Shown here piece by piece: positions 53,818 through 63,705 of a stretch of DNA of 64,000 nt. Source of the DNA: Tunturibacter psychrotolerans (lineage in GTDB: Bacteria > Acidobacteriota > Terriglobia > Terriglobales > Acidobacteriaceae); the NCBI RefSeq assembly GCF_040359615.1, contig NZ_CP132942.1, positions 2,294,001-2,358,000 of the forward strand, in the 5' to 3' direction. The stretch's first letter is position 1; every line of letters starts with the position of its first letter. Under the pieces are notes generated by a model that saw nothing but the letters and a program-made list of their open reading frames with translations, searched no databases and had not been told where the DNA came from. A program made the position numbers and the translations under genes.

Positions 53818-54845
53818 AGCACTTATTTCTGACATTGCGTTGGCTAGTTGTTTGCATTGTGGTCGTCAGCGGTGGGCGCGCCAGGGCGTCGCTTCGTGTG
53901 ACCAGCGTAGGTTGTCCCTCGATCTCGACGGTCTCACTCGATCGCGCAGTCAGGTTCTACACAAAGGTGCTCGACTTTCAGCTTGTGAAGATGGAGGACT
54001 CGTCGAGTTCAGCGCGGCTCGCGCCTGCCATGTCGCTCGAAACGAAGGCCAGGACTGCGAAGCTTTCACTTGGCGACGAATGCCTGGACATCACAGAGTA
54101 CAGTTCGCCGATAGGCAAACCGTTTGCTGGTGATTCACGCGCGAATGATCTCTGGTTCGAGCATGTAGCCATCGTGGTCTCAAACATGAATGAGGCTTAT
54201 GACCGACTTAAAGTAGCGCACGTTAGCTTTGTCTCGAACGTTCCTCAAACCCTACCGGCATGGAACAAAGATGCGGGAGGCATATCGGCATTTTATTTTC
54301 GCGATCCGGATGGACACTATCTGGAGCTGATCCATTTTCCATCCGGTAAGGGACAGCCGAAGTGGCAAAAGCCGTCAACGAAGACATTCTTGGGTATAGA
54401 CCATACTGCGATTGCCGTTTCTGACACTGAGAGGAGCGTCGCTTTTTATCGCGACGGTCTTCATTTCCGAGTCACTGGAAGCAGCGAGAACTACGGAGAG
54501 CAACAAGAGCATCTCAGCGGGGTGTTCAACGCCCATGTTCTCATCACCAGCCTTCGTACCGAATCAGGTATCGGAGTAGAGCTTCTTGATTACGTAACTC
54601 CGACCTCCGGCCGTCCGATCCCTTCCAACCTTCGCGTAACCGATGTCGCTCGCTGGCAAATCCCGTTGGAGGTCGCACCGGGGCCAGAATCTGTCAACGC
54701 GATTGAAGACCTTTCACGCACACACTGGATCAAATTACCTGCCCGTGACGGAACTGATCAGGAAGCCGTGTGGGTTAAAGATCCTGACGGCCATCTACTG
54801 GAATTGATCAAGCGGGGCGCTCATATGGAGCCTGTCAAACAATGA
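53814..54845 (+). CDS. Secreted two-domain VOC (glyoxalase-fold) protein
   Basis: 343 aa. The start at 53814 overlaps the GMC stop (ATGA). A signal peptide (about 1-26, ending ARAS) precedes two vicinal-oxygen-chelate domains. The first starts at [22 protein letters not shown] and ends [16 protein letters not shown]; the second starts at [23 protein letters not shown] and ends [13 protein letters not shown]. The repeated DPDGHxLELI motif supplies the usual metal-ligand Glu. The reaction is unknown (isomerase, dioxygenase and glyoxalase are all possible). The GH63 start overlaps its stop. Confidence 0.85.
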   Translation: MKHLFLTLRWLVVCIVVVSGGRARASLRVTSVGCPSISTVSLDRAVRFYTKVLDFQLVKMEDSSSSARLAPAMSLETKARTAKLSLGDECLDITEYSSPIGKPFAGDSRANDLWFEHVAIVVSNMNEAYDRLKVAHVSFVSNVPQTLPAWNKDAGGISAFYFRDPDGHYLELIHFPSGKGQPKWQKPSTKTFLGIDHTAIAVSDTERSVAFYRDGLHFRVTGSSENYGEQQEHLSGVFNAHVLITSLRTESGIGVELLDYVTPTSGRPIPSNLRVTDVARWQIPLEVAPGPESVNAIEDLSRTHWIKLPARDGTDQEAVWVKDPDGHLLELIKRGAHMEPVKQ

Positions 54846-57532
54846 TCAATGAAAAGAAGAGTGCGGAAGTAGACAACCCCGAACAAACCCGTTTAGAGCA
54901 GTCAAGGCGGAAAGAAAAGCACTGGAAACGGTGGGGACCCTACCTCAGTGAACGTGCATGGGGAACAGTGCGTGAAGACTATAGCGTCAATGGAACCGCC
55001 TGGGACTCGTTTCCGCACGATCACGCACGATCACGAGCATACCGTTGGAATGAAGACGGTCTAGGCGGAATCTGCGACAACCACCAAAACCTTTGCTTCG
55101 CACTGGCCCTTTGGAATGGCCATGATCCGATTGTGAAGGAGCGGCTATTCGGTTTGACTGGCAGCGAGGGAAATCATGGCGAAGACGTGAAGGAGTATTA
55201 CTTCTATGTCGATTCGACCCCAACGCATTCCTACATGAAGTTTCTCTACAAATATCCGCAAAGTGCATTCCCATACAACGAACTTGTGAGCGAGAACGCT
55301 CGGCGTGGAAAGCATGAGCCCGAATTCGAATTGCTTGACACTGGTGTCTTTGACGAGGACCGATACTTTGACGTTCAAGTGGAATACGCGAAAGCGGATG
55401 TCGACGACATAGCGATTCGGATTACGATAACCAATCGCGGAACCGATGCAGCATCTCTCGATGTGCTCCCCACGCTCTGGTTCCGGAATACGTGGTCTTG
55501 GAATGGAGGTGAGGAGGTACCTCAGATCAGAGTCGTGAAGAACAAGTCAGGGCGATCTCAATTCCTTGCAATGAAGGCTGAGTTCGATTCCTATGGGTTG
55601 TCTTTTGAAGGCAGTCCAGATCTGTTGTTTACCGAGAATGAGACAAACTACGAACGCTTATACGGTTCTTCAAACCGTTCATTCACCAAAGATGGCATCA
55701 ATGATGTTGTCGTTAGCGGACGGATGCAGGCTGTCAATCCGGAGAATTGCGGCAGCAAAGCCGCCGCGCGTTATAAAGTGAGCCTCCAGGGCGGACAATC
55801 AGCGGTTTTGCGTCTCCGACTAACCAAAGGCGATGGCCTGACCGACGCGTTCAATGGCTTCGACGCGATCTTTCAAGCGCGAGTCTCAGAAGCCGACGAT
55901 TACTATGCAGCTATCATCCCTGCAGAACTCAATGATGACGAACGAAATGTCATGCGTCAGTCCCTTGCGGGCCTGTTGTGGTCCAAACAGTTCTATCACT
56001 ACGTCATCAAAGAGTGGCTGGAAGGCGATCCGAAGCAGCCGCCTCCTCCATCCGAGCGAAATACAGGTCGCAACTCCAGTTGGGGTCATCTCTACAACGC
56101 AGATGTCCTCTCGATGCCAGACAAATGGGAATACCCGTGGTTCGCGGCCTGGGATCTCGCATTTCATTGCATTGCGCTTTCGATCGTCGATGCGGATTTC
56201 GCGAAGAGCCAACTATCGCTGATGTTGCGCGAGTGGTACATGCACCCGAACGGGCAGCTACCCGCTTATGAATGGGCTTTCGGAGATGTGAACCCGCCGG
56301 TGCATGCCTGGGCTGTGTGGAGGGTATATCGAATCGAAGAACGACGCAGAGGCTCAGGTGATCTTAACTTCCTTGAGTCTGCATTTCACAAACTCCTGCT
56401 GAACTTTACCTGGTGGGTAAATCAGAAGGACGCCGATGGTCTGAACGTCTTTGAAGGAGGATTCCTCGGCCTCGACAATATTGGAGTCTTTGATCGAAGC
56501 TCCCCGCTTCCGGTGGCTGGTTTGATCGAACAGTCCGACGGCACGAGCTGGATGGCCATGTACACCCTCAACATGCTTACCATCGCTTCTGAGTTGGCGC
56601 GGTACAATCCTGCCTACGAAGACGTAGCCAGCAAGTTCTGGGAGCACTTCCTCTACATCGCCCACGCAATGACTCATATCTGCGTCGACGGAAAGGGGCT
56701 TTGGGATAGTGAAGACGGTTTCTTCTACGACGTCTTGTACTCGAAGAGTGGTGATTGGGAACGGATGAAGGTGAGATCTCTGGTGGGTCTGACGCCCTTG
56801 TTCGCCGTGGACACTTTGGAATCGGCCGATCTTGACAGGATGCCAGACTTTACGCGCCGACTCAACTGGTTCGTCAAGAATCGGCCTGATCTCACTTCAA
56901 ATGTCGCGCGTATGCATGGCGGCCAAAATGATCGTCTCCTCCTATCAATCATCGACGAAGAGCGCCTTCGCGCAATTCTTCGCTTTATGTTGGACGAAAA
57001 CGAATTTCTATCCCCATATGGAGTGCGAGCATTGTCACGGACTCACCTCGAATCCCCGTACATCAAGCACGTCGGTGACACAGAGTATCGAGTCGACTAT
57101 GAACCCGCTGAGTCCACTTCTGGACTATTCGGTGGCAATTCCAACTGGCGGGGTCCGATTTGGTTCCCCATGAACTATCTCATCATTGAGTCGCTGCAGA
57201 AATACCACTTCTATTACGGTGACAGCTTCAAAGTGGAGTGCCCCACCGGCTCCGGCACGCTGATGACTCTCGCGCAAGTCTCGGTTGAGCTATCAAACCG
57301 TCTGAGCGCCATCTTTTTGAAGAATGAAGCCGGCCGGCGTCCAGTCTATGGGTCCATAGAGAAATTTCAACGCGACCCACATTGGAAAGATCTTCTGCTC
57401 TTCTTTGAGTACTTTCATGGTGACCACGGGTCGGGTGTGGGCGCAAGTCATCAGACCGGGTGGACCGGGCTCGTGGCTAAACTCTTGCAACAAAGCGGTG
57501 GCCAAAAACCTGTCGCGAGCACGCACAGATAG
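54842..57532 (+). CDS. GH63-type glucosidase (mannosyl-oligosaccharide glucosidase family)
   Basis: 896 aa with no signal peptide, hence cytoplasmic. The N-terminal beta domain contains [35 protein letters not shown]. The (alpha/alpha)6 barrel contains [47 protein letters not shown] and [21 protein letters not shown] blocks (here [18 protein letters not shown]), typical of bacterial GH63/MGH1-like enzymes that hydrolyse alpha-glucosides or glucosyl/mannosyl-glycerate. It is translationally coupled to the VOC gene and ends the SDR-aquaporin-GMC-VOC-GH63 operon. Confidence 0.88.
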   Translation: MINEKKSAEVDNPEQTRLEQSRRKEKHWKRWGPYLSERAWGTVREDYSVNGTAWDSFPHDHARSRAYRWNEDGLGGICDNHQNLCFALALWNGHDPIVKERLFGLTGSEGNHGEDVKEYYFYVDSTPTHSYMKFLYKYPQSAFPYNELVSENARRGKHEPEFELLDTGVFDEDRYFDVQVEYAKADVDDIAIRITITNRGTDAASLDVLPTLWFRNTWSWNGGEEVPQIRVVKNKSGRSQFLAMKAEFDSYGLSFEGSPDLLFTENETNYERLYGSSNRSFTKDGINDVVVSGRMQAVNPENCGSKAAARYKVSLQGGQSAVLRLRLTKGDGLTDAFNGFDAIFQARVSEADDYYAAIIPAELNDDERNVMRQSLAGLLWSKQFYHYVIKEWLEGDPKQPPPPSERNTGRNSSWGHLYNADVLSMPDKWEYPWFAAWDLAFHCIALSIVDADFAKSQLSLMLREWYMHPNGQLPAYEWAFGDVNPPVHAWAVWRVYRIEERRRGSGDLNFLESAFHKLLLNFTWWVNQKDADGLNVFEGGFLGLDNIGVFDRSSPLPVAGLIEQSDGTSWMAMYTLNMLTIASELARYNPAYEDVASKFWEHFLYIAHAMTHICVDGKGLWDSEDGFFYDVLYSKSGDWERMKVRSLVGLTPLFAVDTLESADLDRMPDFTRRLNWFVKNRPDLTSNVARMHGGQNDRLLLSIIDEERLRAILRFMLDENEFLSPYGVRALSRTHLESPYIKHVGDTEYRVDYEPAESTSGLFGGNSNWRGPIWFPMNYLIIESLQKYHFYYGDSFKVECPTGSGTLMTLAQVSVELSNRLSAIFLKNEAGRRPVYGSIEKFQRDPHWKDLLLFFEYFHGDHGSGVGASHQTGWTGLVAKLLQQSGGQKPVASTHR

Positions 57533-57662
57533 TGCCACTGCGTGCGCCTCTCGATGACGCGAGACCAAGTCGAATCCACTTTAAAGTTCGACAGATCATC
57601 CTGTGCTCGGTTGGGCGGAGTCCACAAATTTATCTACACAGTTAGTATTGGAGGCTCTTGAG

Positions 57663-58660
57663 ATGAGATTCGGAAACGTCTTCGCAATTGGATTGATCGC
57701 GGTCACAGGAATGGCGAGTCCAGATATGCACGGATCGGCAAAAAAGGTTGGCTTTCAAGCTCCCGGCTTTTATCGAATTACAGTGGGAGAAGTGGAGGTC
57801 ACGGTTTTGTCGGATGGGACCGTACCACTGCCGATGGATCAACTGCTTACCCACACCACCCCGGCGCTTGTGGACCACACACTCACCGCGTCCTTCATCA
57901 AGGAGCCTTATGCCACCTTGGTAAACTGCTTCCTTCTCGGTAGCAGGCTCGTTCTGATCGATACGGGTGCCGGACTTACCCTTGGTCCAACACTCAATCA
58001 TCTTAGGCGAATCTTCGGGCGTCTGGGTACGAACCAGATCAGGTCGACGACATCTTCCTGACGCATATGCATATCGACCATGAGGGCGGATTGACTAGCA
58101 ATGGGATAAGAGCGTTTCCTAACGCGGTCCTCCATGCCGATGACAGAGAGGCAGACTACTGGTTGAATCCGGAGAACGAGAAGCGGGCGTTGGATAGCGC
58201 CGCCAGGCATCCGTCAGACCAACAGGCCAAGTTCGTCGAAAACAACATCGTCGAGACCCGTAAAGCGATACAGCCTTACATCGACGCGGCCCACTTCAAG
58301 TGGTTCCACGGTGGAGAGGAGCTATTGCCTGGCCTGCGTGCGATAAGCGCTGCCGGTCACACACCCGGGCATACCATGTTCGCTCTGGAGAGCGACGGTG
58401 CTCGAATTCTATTTTGGGGTGACATCGTTCACGTGGCCGAGGTGCAACTCACCACGCCCCAAACAACAATCCTGTTCGATAGTGATCCGACACAAGCCCG
58501 AGCGGAACGTTTCAAGATGCTAAAAGAGGTTGGCTCTCAGAGGGATCTGATCGCCGGCTCCCATTTACCGTTTCCTGGCGTCGGCCATATACGGATGTCA
58601 CAACAAGATTTTACGTTCCTACCGCTCAACTTTATCGGAGAACCAAGCAACGATAAGTGA
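57663..58660 (+). pseudogene. Exported metallo-beta-lactamase-fold hydrolase, frameshifted
   Basis: Starts MRFGNVFAIGLIAVTGMAS (signal peptide) with GGAGG 8 bases upstream. The first frame runs through VTVLSDGTVPLPMDQLL and LVLIDTGAGLTLGPTLNHL to about 58003. The continuation, with ASGYEPDQVDDIFLTHMHIDHEGG (the zinc HxHxDH motif) and AAGHTPGHTMFAL, is in another frame to 58660. A one-base deletion near 58003-58006 explains this; restoring it gives 332 residues, normal for quorum-quenching/lactonase-like family members. Without correction the zinc site is lost. Confidence 0.8.
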
Positions 58661-58752
58661 ACGCGATCCTGAAAGCGCAGAGCGGATCCCAAGCAGAAGA
58701 TAGTCGTTTCACTATCTCTCATTGAGCGCGTCGCGTGTGTCCTGCATGCTCG

Positions 58753-60030
58753 TCAAAAGATTCGGCCCTTGAGAAGCAGCTCGAACCCAGCGCTCAATTC
58801 GTTGCGATGCCGGATAGGCGAGTCTGCGGCTCCAAACGAATGCTGCCCGGAAAAGTCTCCCCTGATCTCAGGGCGAAACTCGAACCACGGTTTGGGGCGC
58901 AGCGTAATACCCGCGGTTGCTTCTCCGTAGGTGCCCGGAACCGCGGCTCTTGCTCCGTGAGGATCGGCAAACCATTCCAACCGCGTCTGCAACGCGGCAA
59001 TCCGATTCAGTTCATAAGACGAGATAACGAACACATCCCGGCTCCCCGAGTTGTGTCCTCGGTTGGCCGGGTCATGCGGATCAGAAAAGTACCCAACCTC
59101 GAAAGCCTGATTGAAACGAGGGGCCCATACCTCGCGCGCCTGCAGTTCAGCAAGTGTCTGCCAGGTCCCAACGTGGTTTGATGCCGCAGCTAGAGGCTTC
59201 GGCCCCGTATAGACGGTTACAAGATATTGTTGTTTCCTCTCGGTCGTCGGATGATAAATAAGTTTGGCCAGATAGCTGGGAGCGCGCCCGCGAAGAATGA
59301 AGGATGTGTTGTAGCCCATCGTCGTTCCTAGGACGATATCGGTTTGCGAGTTAGTGTGGGCGGTTGCAAATAGCGCGGTTCCACTCGAACCATCATGCGT
59401 CCAGAAATAGCCGCGGGAATAGAGCTGGTTGTAGGGTGAAAGCGTCGTCTCGACACCCGTGGGAATGTTGATTTTTCCGGCGGTCCAATCGATCCCTTCC
59501 CGAAACAGAATCGGCGTGTGCAGTTTAATGTAAGCTTGGCGGAATTCGGTACCCCATCGCGGGCCGGTCGGTCCAAAATGGTTCTGCGAGCGCAGGAGAG
59601 CAGCGTCGGAACCTGCGTAAAAATCGGTTCGAAATCCCCACGAGAGTCTCTTGGTGGTCGATCGTTCCAAAACTAGCCACGCAGCGTCGAGCATGAACTG
59701 GTTACTGAAGCGATTCGGTATCGGGGCTTCGACCACAAGCCCGCTGGCGTTGCTAACCGAAGTGAATCCACCATCCAGCCATCCAAATGAACGAACCCTG
59801 TGTTTCTGTCCCCAGTCGGAAAGGGCATCCCGACCCAACAACGGCTTCTGATCTTCTGGGTACCTGCCGAGGGTATAGGTTTTCCGATCCGCGCCAGAGT
59901 CGTCACGCCCGGTCATCTGCCCCATTCCTTTGGGTTCAGAGGGAGTTTGCGCGGAGCATATTGCACACCACATCAGGAGAAAGATAGCTAAGGCCTGGGC
60001 CCGGATTATTAGGTGTTTATTCATCATCAT
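58753..60030 (-). CDS. Outer-membrane beta-barrel porin, BBP2-like
   Basis: 425 aa from the first of three consecutive Met codons (60030); no clear ribosome site is visible. A signal peptide (about 1-27, ending ICSAQ) is followed by a barrel with alternating aromatic strands. The motif FGWLDGGFTSVSNAS…RFSNQFMLDAAWLVLERS…WGFRTDFYAGSDAALLRS and the ending ELSAGFELLLKGRIF fit the OmpL-like beta-barrel porin-2 family common in Acidobacteria and Planctomycetes. It probably allows passive uptake of small solutes. It lies downstream of the DUF4331 genes on the same strand but behind a terminator. Confidence 0.78.
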   Translation of the reverse strand: MMMNKHLIIRAQALAIFLLMWCAICSAQTPSEPKGMGQMTGRDDSGADRKTYTLGRYPEDQKPLLGRDALSDWGQKHRVRSFGWLDGGFTSVSNASGLVVEAPIPNRFSNQFMLDAAWLVLERSTTKRLSWGFRTDFYAGSDAALLRSQNHFGPTGPRWGTEFRQAYIKLHTPILFREGIDWTAGKINIPTGVETTLSPYNQLYSRGYFWTHDGSSGTALFATAHTNSQTDIVLGTTMGYNTSFILRGRAPSYLAKLIYHPTTERKQQYLVTVYTGPKPLAAASNHVGTWQTLAELQAREVWAPRFNQAFEVGYFSDPHDPANRGHNSGSRDVFVISSYELNRIAALQTRLEWFADPHGARAAVPGTYGEATAGITLRPKPWFEFRPEIRGDFSGQHSFGAADSPIRHRNELSAGFELLLKGRIF

Positions 60031-60178
60031 TGCAGTGGTTTTTTTCAAACCGGCGTACGGCTGCGAGGCTTGCATGGGATCGAGGAGGACGCCTTCAGTG
60101 CGTCCGATTGGGGTTGAGTCGATTGGAGGTGTGAGGGCCTTGAACCTTTGTCCCGCAATCCGTTGGCAAAAGTGAAAA

Positions 60179-60199
60179 GGGACCGGAAACCCCGGCCCC
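60179..60199 (-). terminator. Rho-independent terminator after the DUF4331 genes
   Basis: On the minus strand GGGGCCGG pairs with CCGGTCCC (one G-T pair) around a 5-base loop and is followed by TTTTCACTTTT. It sits 65 bases past the DUF4331 stop and upstream of the porin gene. Confidence 0.75.
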
Positions 60200-60264
60200 T
60201 TCGACCTTTCCCGCTGCAGTAAGCACCGATGTCCGTGCTACGCGCATTGCGACAAAGAGTTGCT

Positions 60265-61335
60265 CTATTTGGTGGGACGCGGAACGGGAACGACTCCGAC
60301 TTGTTCTTCCTTCGTGTAGGCGGCACCGAAGTAGGGGAATTCCTTCCGGGTGCGGCTGAGGTCTGGGGCGACGCCATCTGCAAGTGGAGTGTTCGATGCC
60401 AACTGCAGCATGATGTCCATGACGTCATCACCCAATGGCCGACCGTTGAAAGCTGCCTGATCGAATGCAGCTTCTGTGCCGAGTTCATAAGGAAGGGCGC
60501 AGGGAAGAAGGCGGGCTACGACCTGCTTCCCGTATTCGGATGGATTGACCACCGACCCTGCATAGGTCGACATGTTTTCGGCGAACTCAGCGGTCACGCC
60601 GGCGTAGTTCGCAATGTCCTCGGCTGGTCCTGCGGCGTTGAACTTGTCGATCAGTTCTGGCTTTGAAGGATCGGTCAGGAAGATGTGGGTGTACAACGGC
60701 AGTCCCCACCGCTGTACCTGCATTTCCGGCGCATGCCCATATAGCGACGATGTGGCCCACGCATGTACTTTGCCCTTTCCGATGAGCTCGTTTGGAACCT
60801 CTAGAACGATTGCAGTGACGTTCCGGTGACCGAAGAAATTTTTCCGATTTTGGAAGTGGCTGGCGTCATACCGCTTTTCTTTGTAGTACGTCTTGATCCA
60901 GCCGATGATGGCAACAGCGTCGCCAGCGAATAGATCTGGCGCCAACCCAACATAGGCACGAACACCATTCTTGGTCTCGACCTTCTCGGTCTCACCCTCA
61001 ATCAGGACTTCACCCGCGGCACTGCGAGCGGCATCTTTGCCCGTTGCTCTGCGAACCTTGTAACTCTGAATGTGGGTGTGCTCTTCACCATCGGCGTGAC
61101 GAGCATCACCGAACTGGAGGTTGAACGTCACGTCCTCGTGCGAGTCACCATTCAGGTCGAACCGAAAGGCGTATAGGCCTTCTTTATGGAGAACATCTGG
61201 CACAGACAGACCTGCATCCGGATTGACTGTCATAGCCATCACCGTGTGACCGGGTGCGCCCTCGAAGAGATAGAAATCGCAGACGTTTAGGCTTGGATCC
61301 TCTTTCGCAAGTTTTGTATCGAAATGATGCGACAT
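60265..61335 (-). CDS. DUF4331 family protein
   Basis: 356 aa starting MSHHFDTKLAKEDPSLNVCDFYLF, the diagnostic N-terminus of DUF4331; AGAGG lies 6 bases ahead of the ATG. Further family blocks are GHTVMAMTVNPDAG, FRFDLNGDSHEDVTFNLQFGD and FFGHRNVTAIVLEVPNELIG, with a C-terminal RLLPCALPYELGTEAAFDQAAFNGR region. No signal peptide is visible, although many relatives are exported. The function is unknown. It starts 12 bases after the stop of a related gene, forming a pair. Confidence 0.88.
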   Translation of the reverse strand: MSHHFDTKLAKEDPSLNVCDFYLFEGAPGHTVMAMTVNPDAGLSVPDVLHKEGLYAFRFDLNGDSHEDVTFNLQFGDARHADGEEHTHIQSYKVRRATGKDAARSAAGEVLIEGETEKVETKNGVRAYVGLAPDLFAGDAVAIIGWIKTYYKEKRYDASHFQNRKNFFGHRNVTAIVLEVPNELIGKGKVHAWATSSLYGHAPEMQVQRWGLPLYTHIFLTDPSKPELIDKFNAAGPAEDIANYAGVTAEFAENMSTYAGSVVNPSEYGKQVVARLLPCALPYELGTEAAFDQAAFNGRPLGDDVMDIMLQLASNTPLADGVAPDLSRTRKEFPYFGAAYTKEEQVGVVPVPRPTK

Positions 61336-61347
61336 ACGTAACCTCTT

Positions 61348-62283
61348 TCATGAAGTGAGTGCGGAAGATCGAAAGGTATAGGCGGCGGAGTCGTGCCGTG
61401 GGAAGAATGGGAACGACTTTTGAAGGCGAATGTCTGCCTTTGGCGACCCCGGAGCGGGTGATCCGCTGAGAATGGTATCCACGACCAGGTCGGAAACTTC
61501 CTCCGGGTGCCGGCCGTTTTGAGCAGCGAACGTAAAACCGGAAGGCCACTGTGGATCGTAGTGCAGCACGTCGGGTAGCAGCCGCGAGGCCACCCGTCGG
61601 GCGTAAGCATCCGGATCGCCTGCCATTCCGCTCTTGCGCCCCTTCGCTGCAATCGCCTTGACAACGTCTTCCATGAGCATCGCGCGATCGTGCGAGGGAG
61701 AGATGTTGTGATACGACCTCGCCAAGCCGTCGTCTTCCACGAGAAGGGCGGCGATGAACGGCGATCCGACTCGCTGCCGCTGTCCCGTATGCAACACTCG
61801 CTCAGCCCATATATCCATCGCTCCTGAGCCGGCCACCGCCTTCTTTGGCACTTCGACGATCACTGCCTTGAGAACGACACCGTCTACTCCAGGCTGTGTC
61901 GTGACGCTGCCTGCAAAGATTCGACATCCATGCTGTTCCAACACTGCAGTATCCGCCGCGCCGCCAGGCAACTCTACGTCCCACCTCCGCGCTCCCGAGT
62001 GGATCGTGACCTGCGATTCCTTTTGCGCGCTCCAGTCAAATCGATTCAGACGGAGCGGCCATGTGGCCGCGATCACGGTTGTTTCCGGTTGTACTCCGGG
62101 AAATGCGTACAGGTTAGCTTTGTTTGATTTGGGAGCGTATTCATTACCGTCTGCGGACACGCCGACGACTTCGGCCAGCACCTTCGACGGCACCATGGAA
62201 GCCACGGCGCTGGCAAGAACACCGCCCAACATCGTACGGCGTGTCACGGTCGTCGTTTCGAAATTCATGCTTGCTCGTTTCAT
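61348..62283 (-). CDS. Tat-exported DUF4331-related protein
   Basis: 311 aa; the start at 62283 follows AAGGAG by about 7 bases. A twin-arginine-like signal (TRRTMLGGVLASAVASMVPSKVLA, about 14-37) predicts export. The C-terminal block RRVASRLLPDVLHYDPQWPSGFTFAAQNGRHPEEVSDLVVDTILSG aligns with QVVARLLPCALPYELGTEAAFDQAAFNGRPLGDDVMDIML of the downstream DUF4331 protein, and the middle (AVIVEVPKKAV…WAERVL) also matches. It is therefore a diverged paralogue that has lost the SHHFDT start. Function unknown. Confidence 0.75.
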   Translation of the reverse strand: MKRASMNFETTTVTRRTMLGGVLASAVASMVPSKVLAEVVGVSADGNEYAPKSNKANLYAFPGVQPETTVIAATWPLRLNRFDWSAQKESQVTIHSGARRWDVELPGGAADTAVLEQHGCRIFAGSVTTQPGVDGVVLKAVIVEVPKKAVAGSGAMDIWAERVLHTGQRQRVGSPFIAALLVEDDGLARSYHNISPSHDRAMLMEDVVKAIAAKGRKSGMAGDPDAYARRVASRLLPDVLHYDPQWPSGFTFAAQNGRHPEEVSDLVVDTILSGSPAPGSPKADIRLQKSFPFFPRHDSAAYTFRSSALTS

Positions 62284-62587
62284 TGTTGTCTCCTTTGAAG
62301 CTGGAGTTTGCAGCTGTTGACGCCCCAGCAGCGCCTCCTACGTCCGAGCCTGACCAGGCCCATGGCGCACCGAAACTAGGCAACATCGCTTGTTCAACTA
62401 GTATTCTTCGCTCTGCAGGAGAGTCAGGCATCTACCCATTCCATAGGGACATACCTGTATTTTTCTCTAGTGCTTCGTCGGCTTTGATTGCTGCACTCTA
62501 AGTACGGCGATGGAGGGCGACAAGCAGTCCTTCAAGGATTGCCTTCAGCTCTTCAACTGTGCCCCATGCACCAGTGGCGATCGATCC

Positions 62588-63433
62588 ATGTCATCCCCAG
62601 GCTTTCAAATAACCGCTCTGTCTCCGTCTGCCTCGCTCGGAGAGGCAGTTAGGACACATTGGCGCGAGTACTTGACGGAGTTTTCGGGAACGGGTGCACT
62701 GATGTTCTGCATCTGTCTCTTCGGGACAATTCTCTATTGCAATACGTCTCCCATGGCGCGCTTTGCTCTCTCGCGGGCCGAAAACGCTGCGATTATGGGA
62801 GTGGGTGTTGCAGGGGCGACATTGCTTATCGTTCGATCACCGTTTGGCAGACGTTCAGGAGCGCATTTCAATCCCGCGATTAGTCTGACCTACCTCTGGC
62901 TTGGTCGAATGCACCGTTGGGATGCTCTTTCGTACGTCGCGGCTCATTTTTCAGGAGCTCTGTGCGGGGTGTTCCTTGCCCGTCAATTACTTGGGCTTTC
63001 TCTATCATCCGACCCAGTTCACTATGTTGTTACCGTACCAGGAAGCTACGGGCGGGCAGCCGCCTTCATCGCGGAGTTTCTGTTGTCCGCGTTGCTAATG
63101 TGTGTCGTGCTCTTTGCCACGAACCATCGGACCCTGGCACGCTTTAGTCCGCTCTTTGTTGCCGCGGTCACTGTCTTTTATTTTGCTATATGCTCCTCCA
63201 TCTCGGGCTTCAGCGTAAATCCCGCTAGAACCCTCTCATCGGCGATCTTTGCCTGGATCTGGTGGGGGATCTGGATATACTTCATCGCTCCTTGTCTCGG
63301 AATGTTAGCGGCCGCAGGTATTTACATCCGCACCTTTGGACCGAGCCGAATTTATTGTGCGAAGGTGTTCCACGATATGCACTCAACCTGCCCGTTTCCA
63401 TGCCGATTTGCACGTCTCGAGCATGAAAGGTAG
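62588..63433 (+). CDS. Aquaporin/MIP family channel with Cys/His-rich C-terminal tail, copy 2
   Basis: 281 aa from the ATG at 62588; 26 further upstream codons are open and no strong ribosome site decides. It has six membrane segments with NPA motifs GAHFNPAISLT and SVNPARTLSS. It is a paralogue of the aquaporin at 51.3 kb along its whole length (ALSPSASLGEAVRTHWREYL against ELSPSATLADAIALHWPEYL). The tail CAKVFHDMHSTCPFPCRF keeps every Cys and His of copy 1. It stands alone, divergent from the DUF4331 pair. Confidence 0.85.
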   Translation: MSSPGFQITALSPSASLGEAVRTHWREYLTEFSGTGALMFCICLFGTILYCNTSPMARFALSRAENAAIMGVGVAGATLLIVRSPFGRRSGAHFNPAISLTYLWLGRMHRWDALSYVAAHFSGALCGVFLARQLLGLSLSSDPVHYVVTVPGSYGRAAAFIAEFLLSALLMCVVLFATNHRTLARFSPLFVAAVTVFYFAICSSISGFSVNPARTLSSAIFAWIWWGIWIYFIAPCLGMLAAAGIYIRTFGPSRIYCAKVFHDMHSTCPFPCRFARLEHER

Positions 63434-63705
63434 CGTTCACGCTCTGCTGTCGGCCTATGTGCTGACACATGGAGATGACATGCGCCGGCCTCCGATCAGA
63501 CTGCTGGCCCCTTAAGATATGCGAGAGCTGCTCGATGATGACGGAAGAGAAATGAGCAGCTCTCAGCGTCGCCAGAAGTGATTGGTGCTTTTGTTCTGTG
63601 TAAGAAGATTATTCTCTCCATCGGAAGATGCCGATCGTACCGACAATCGCGACTGTTTAATCTACAAACAGGGTGCGACCTCGTTTAGACACATGACACA
63701 TCGGG

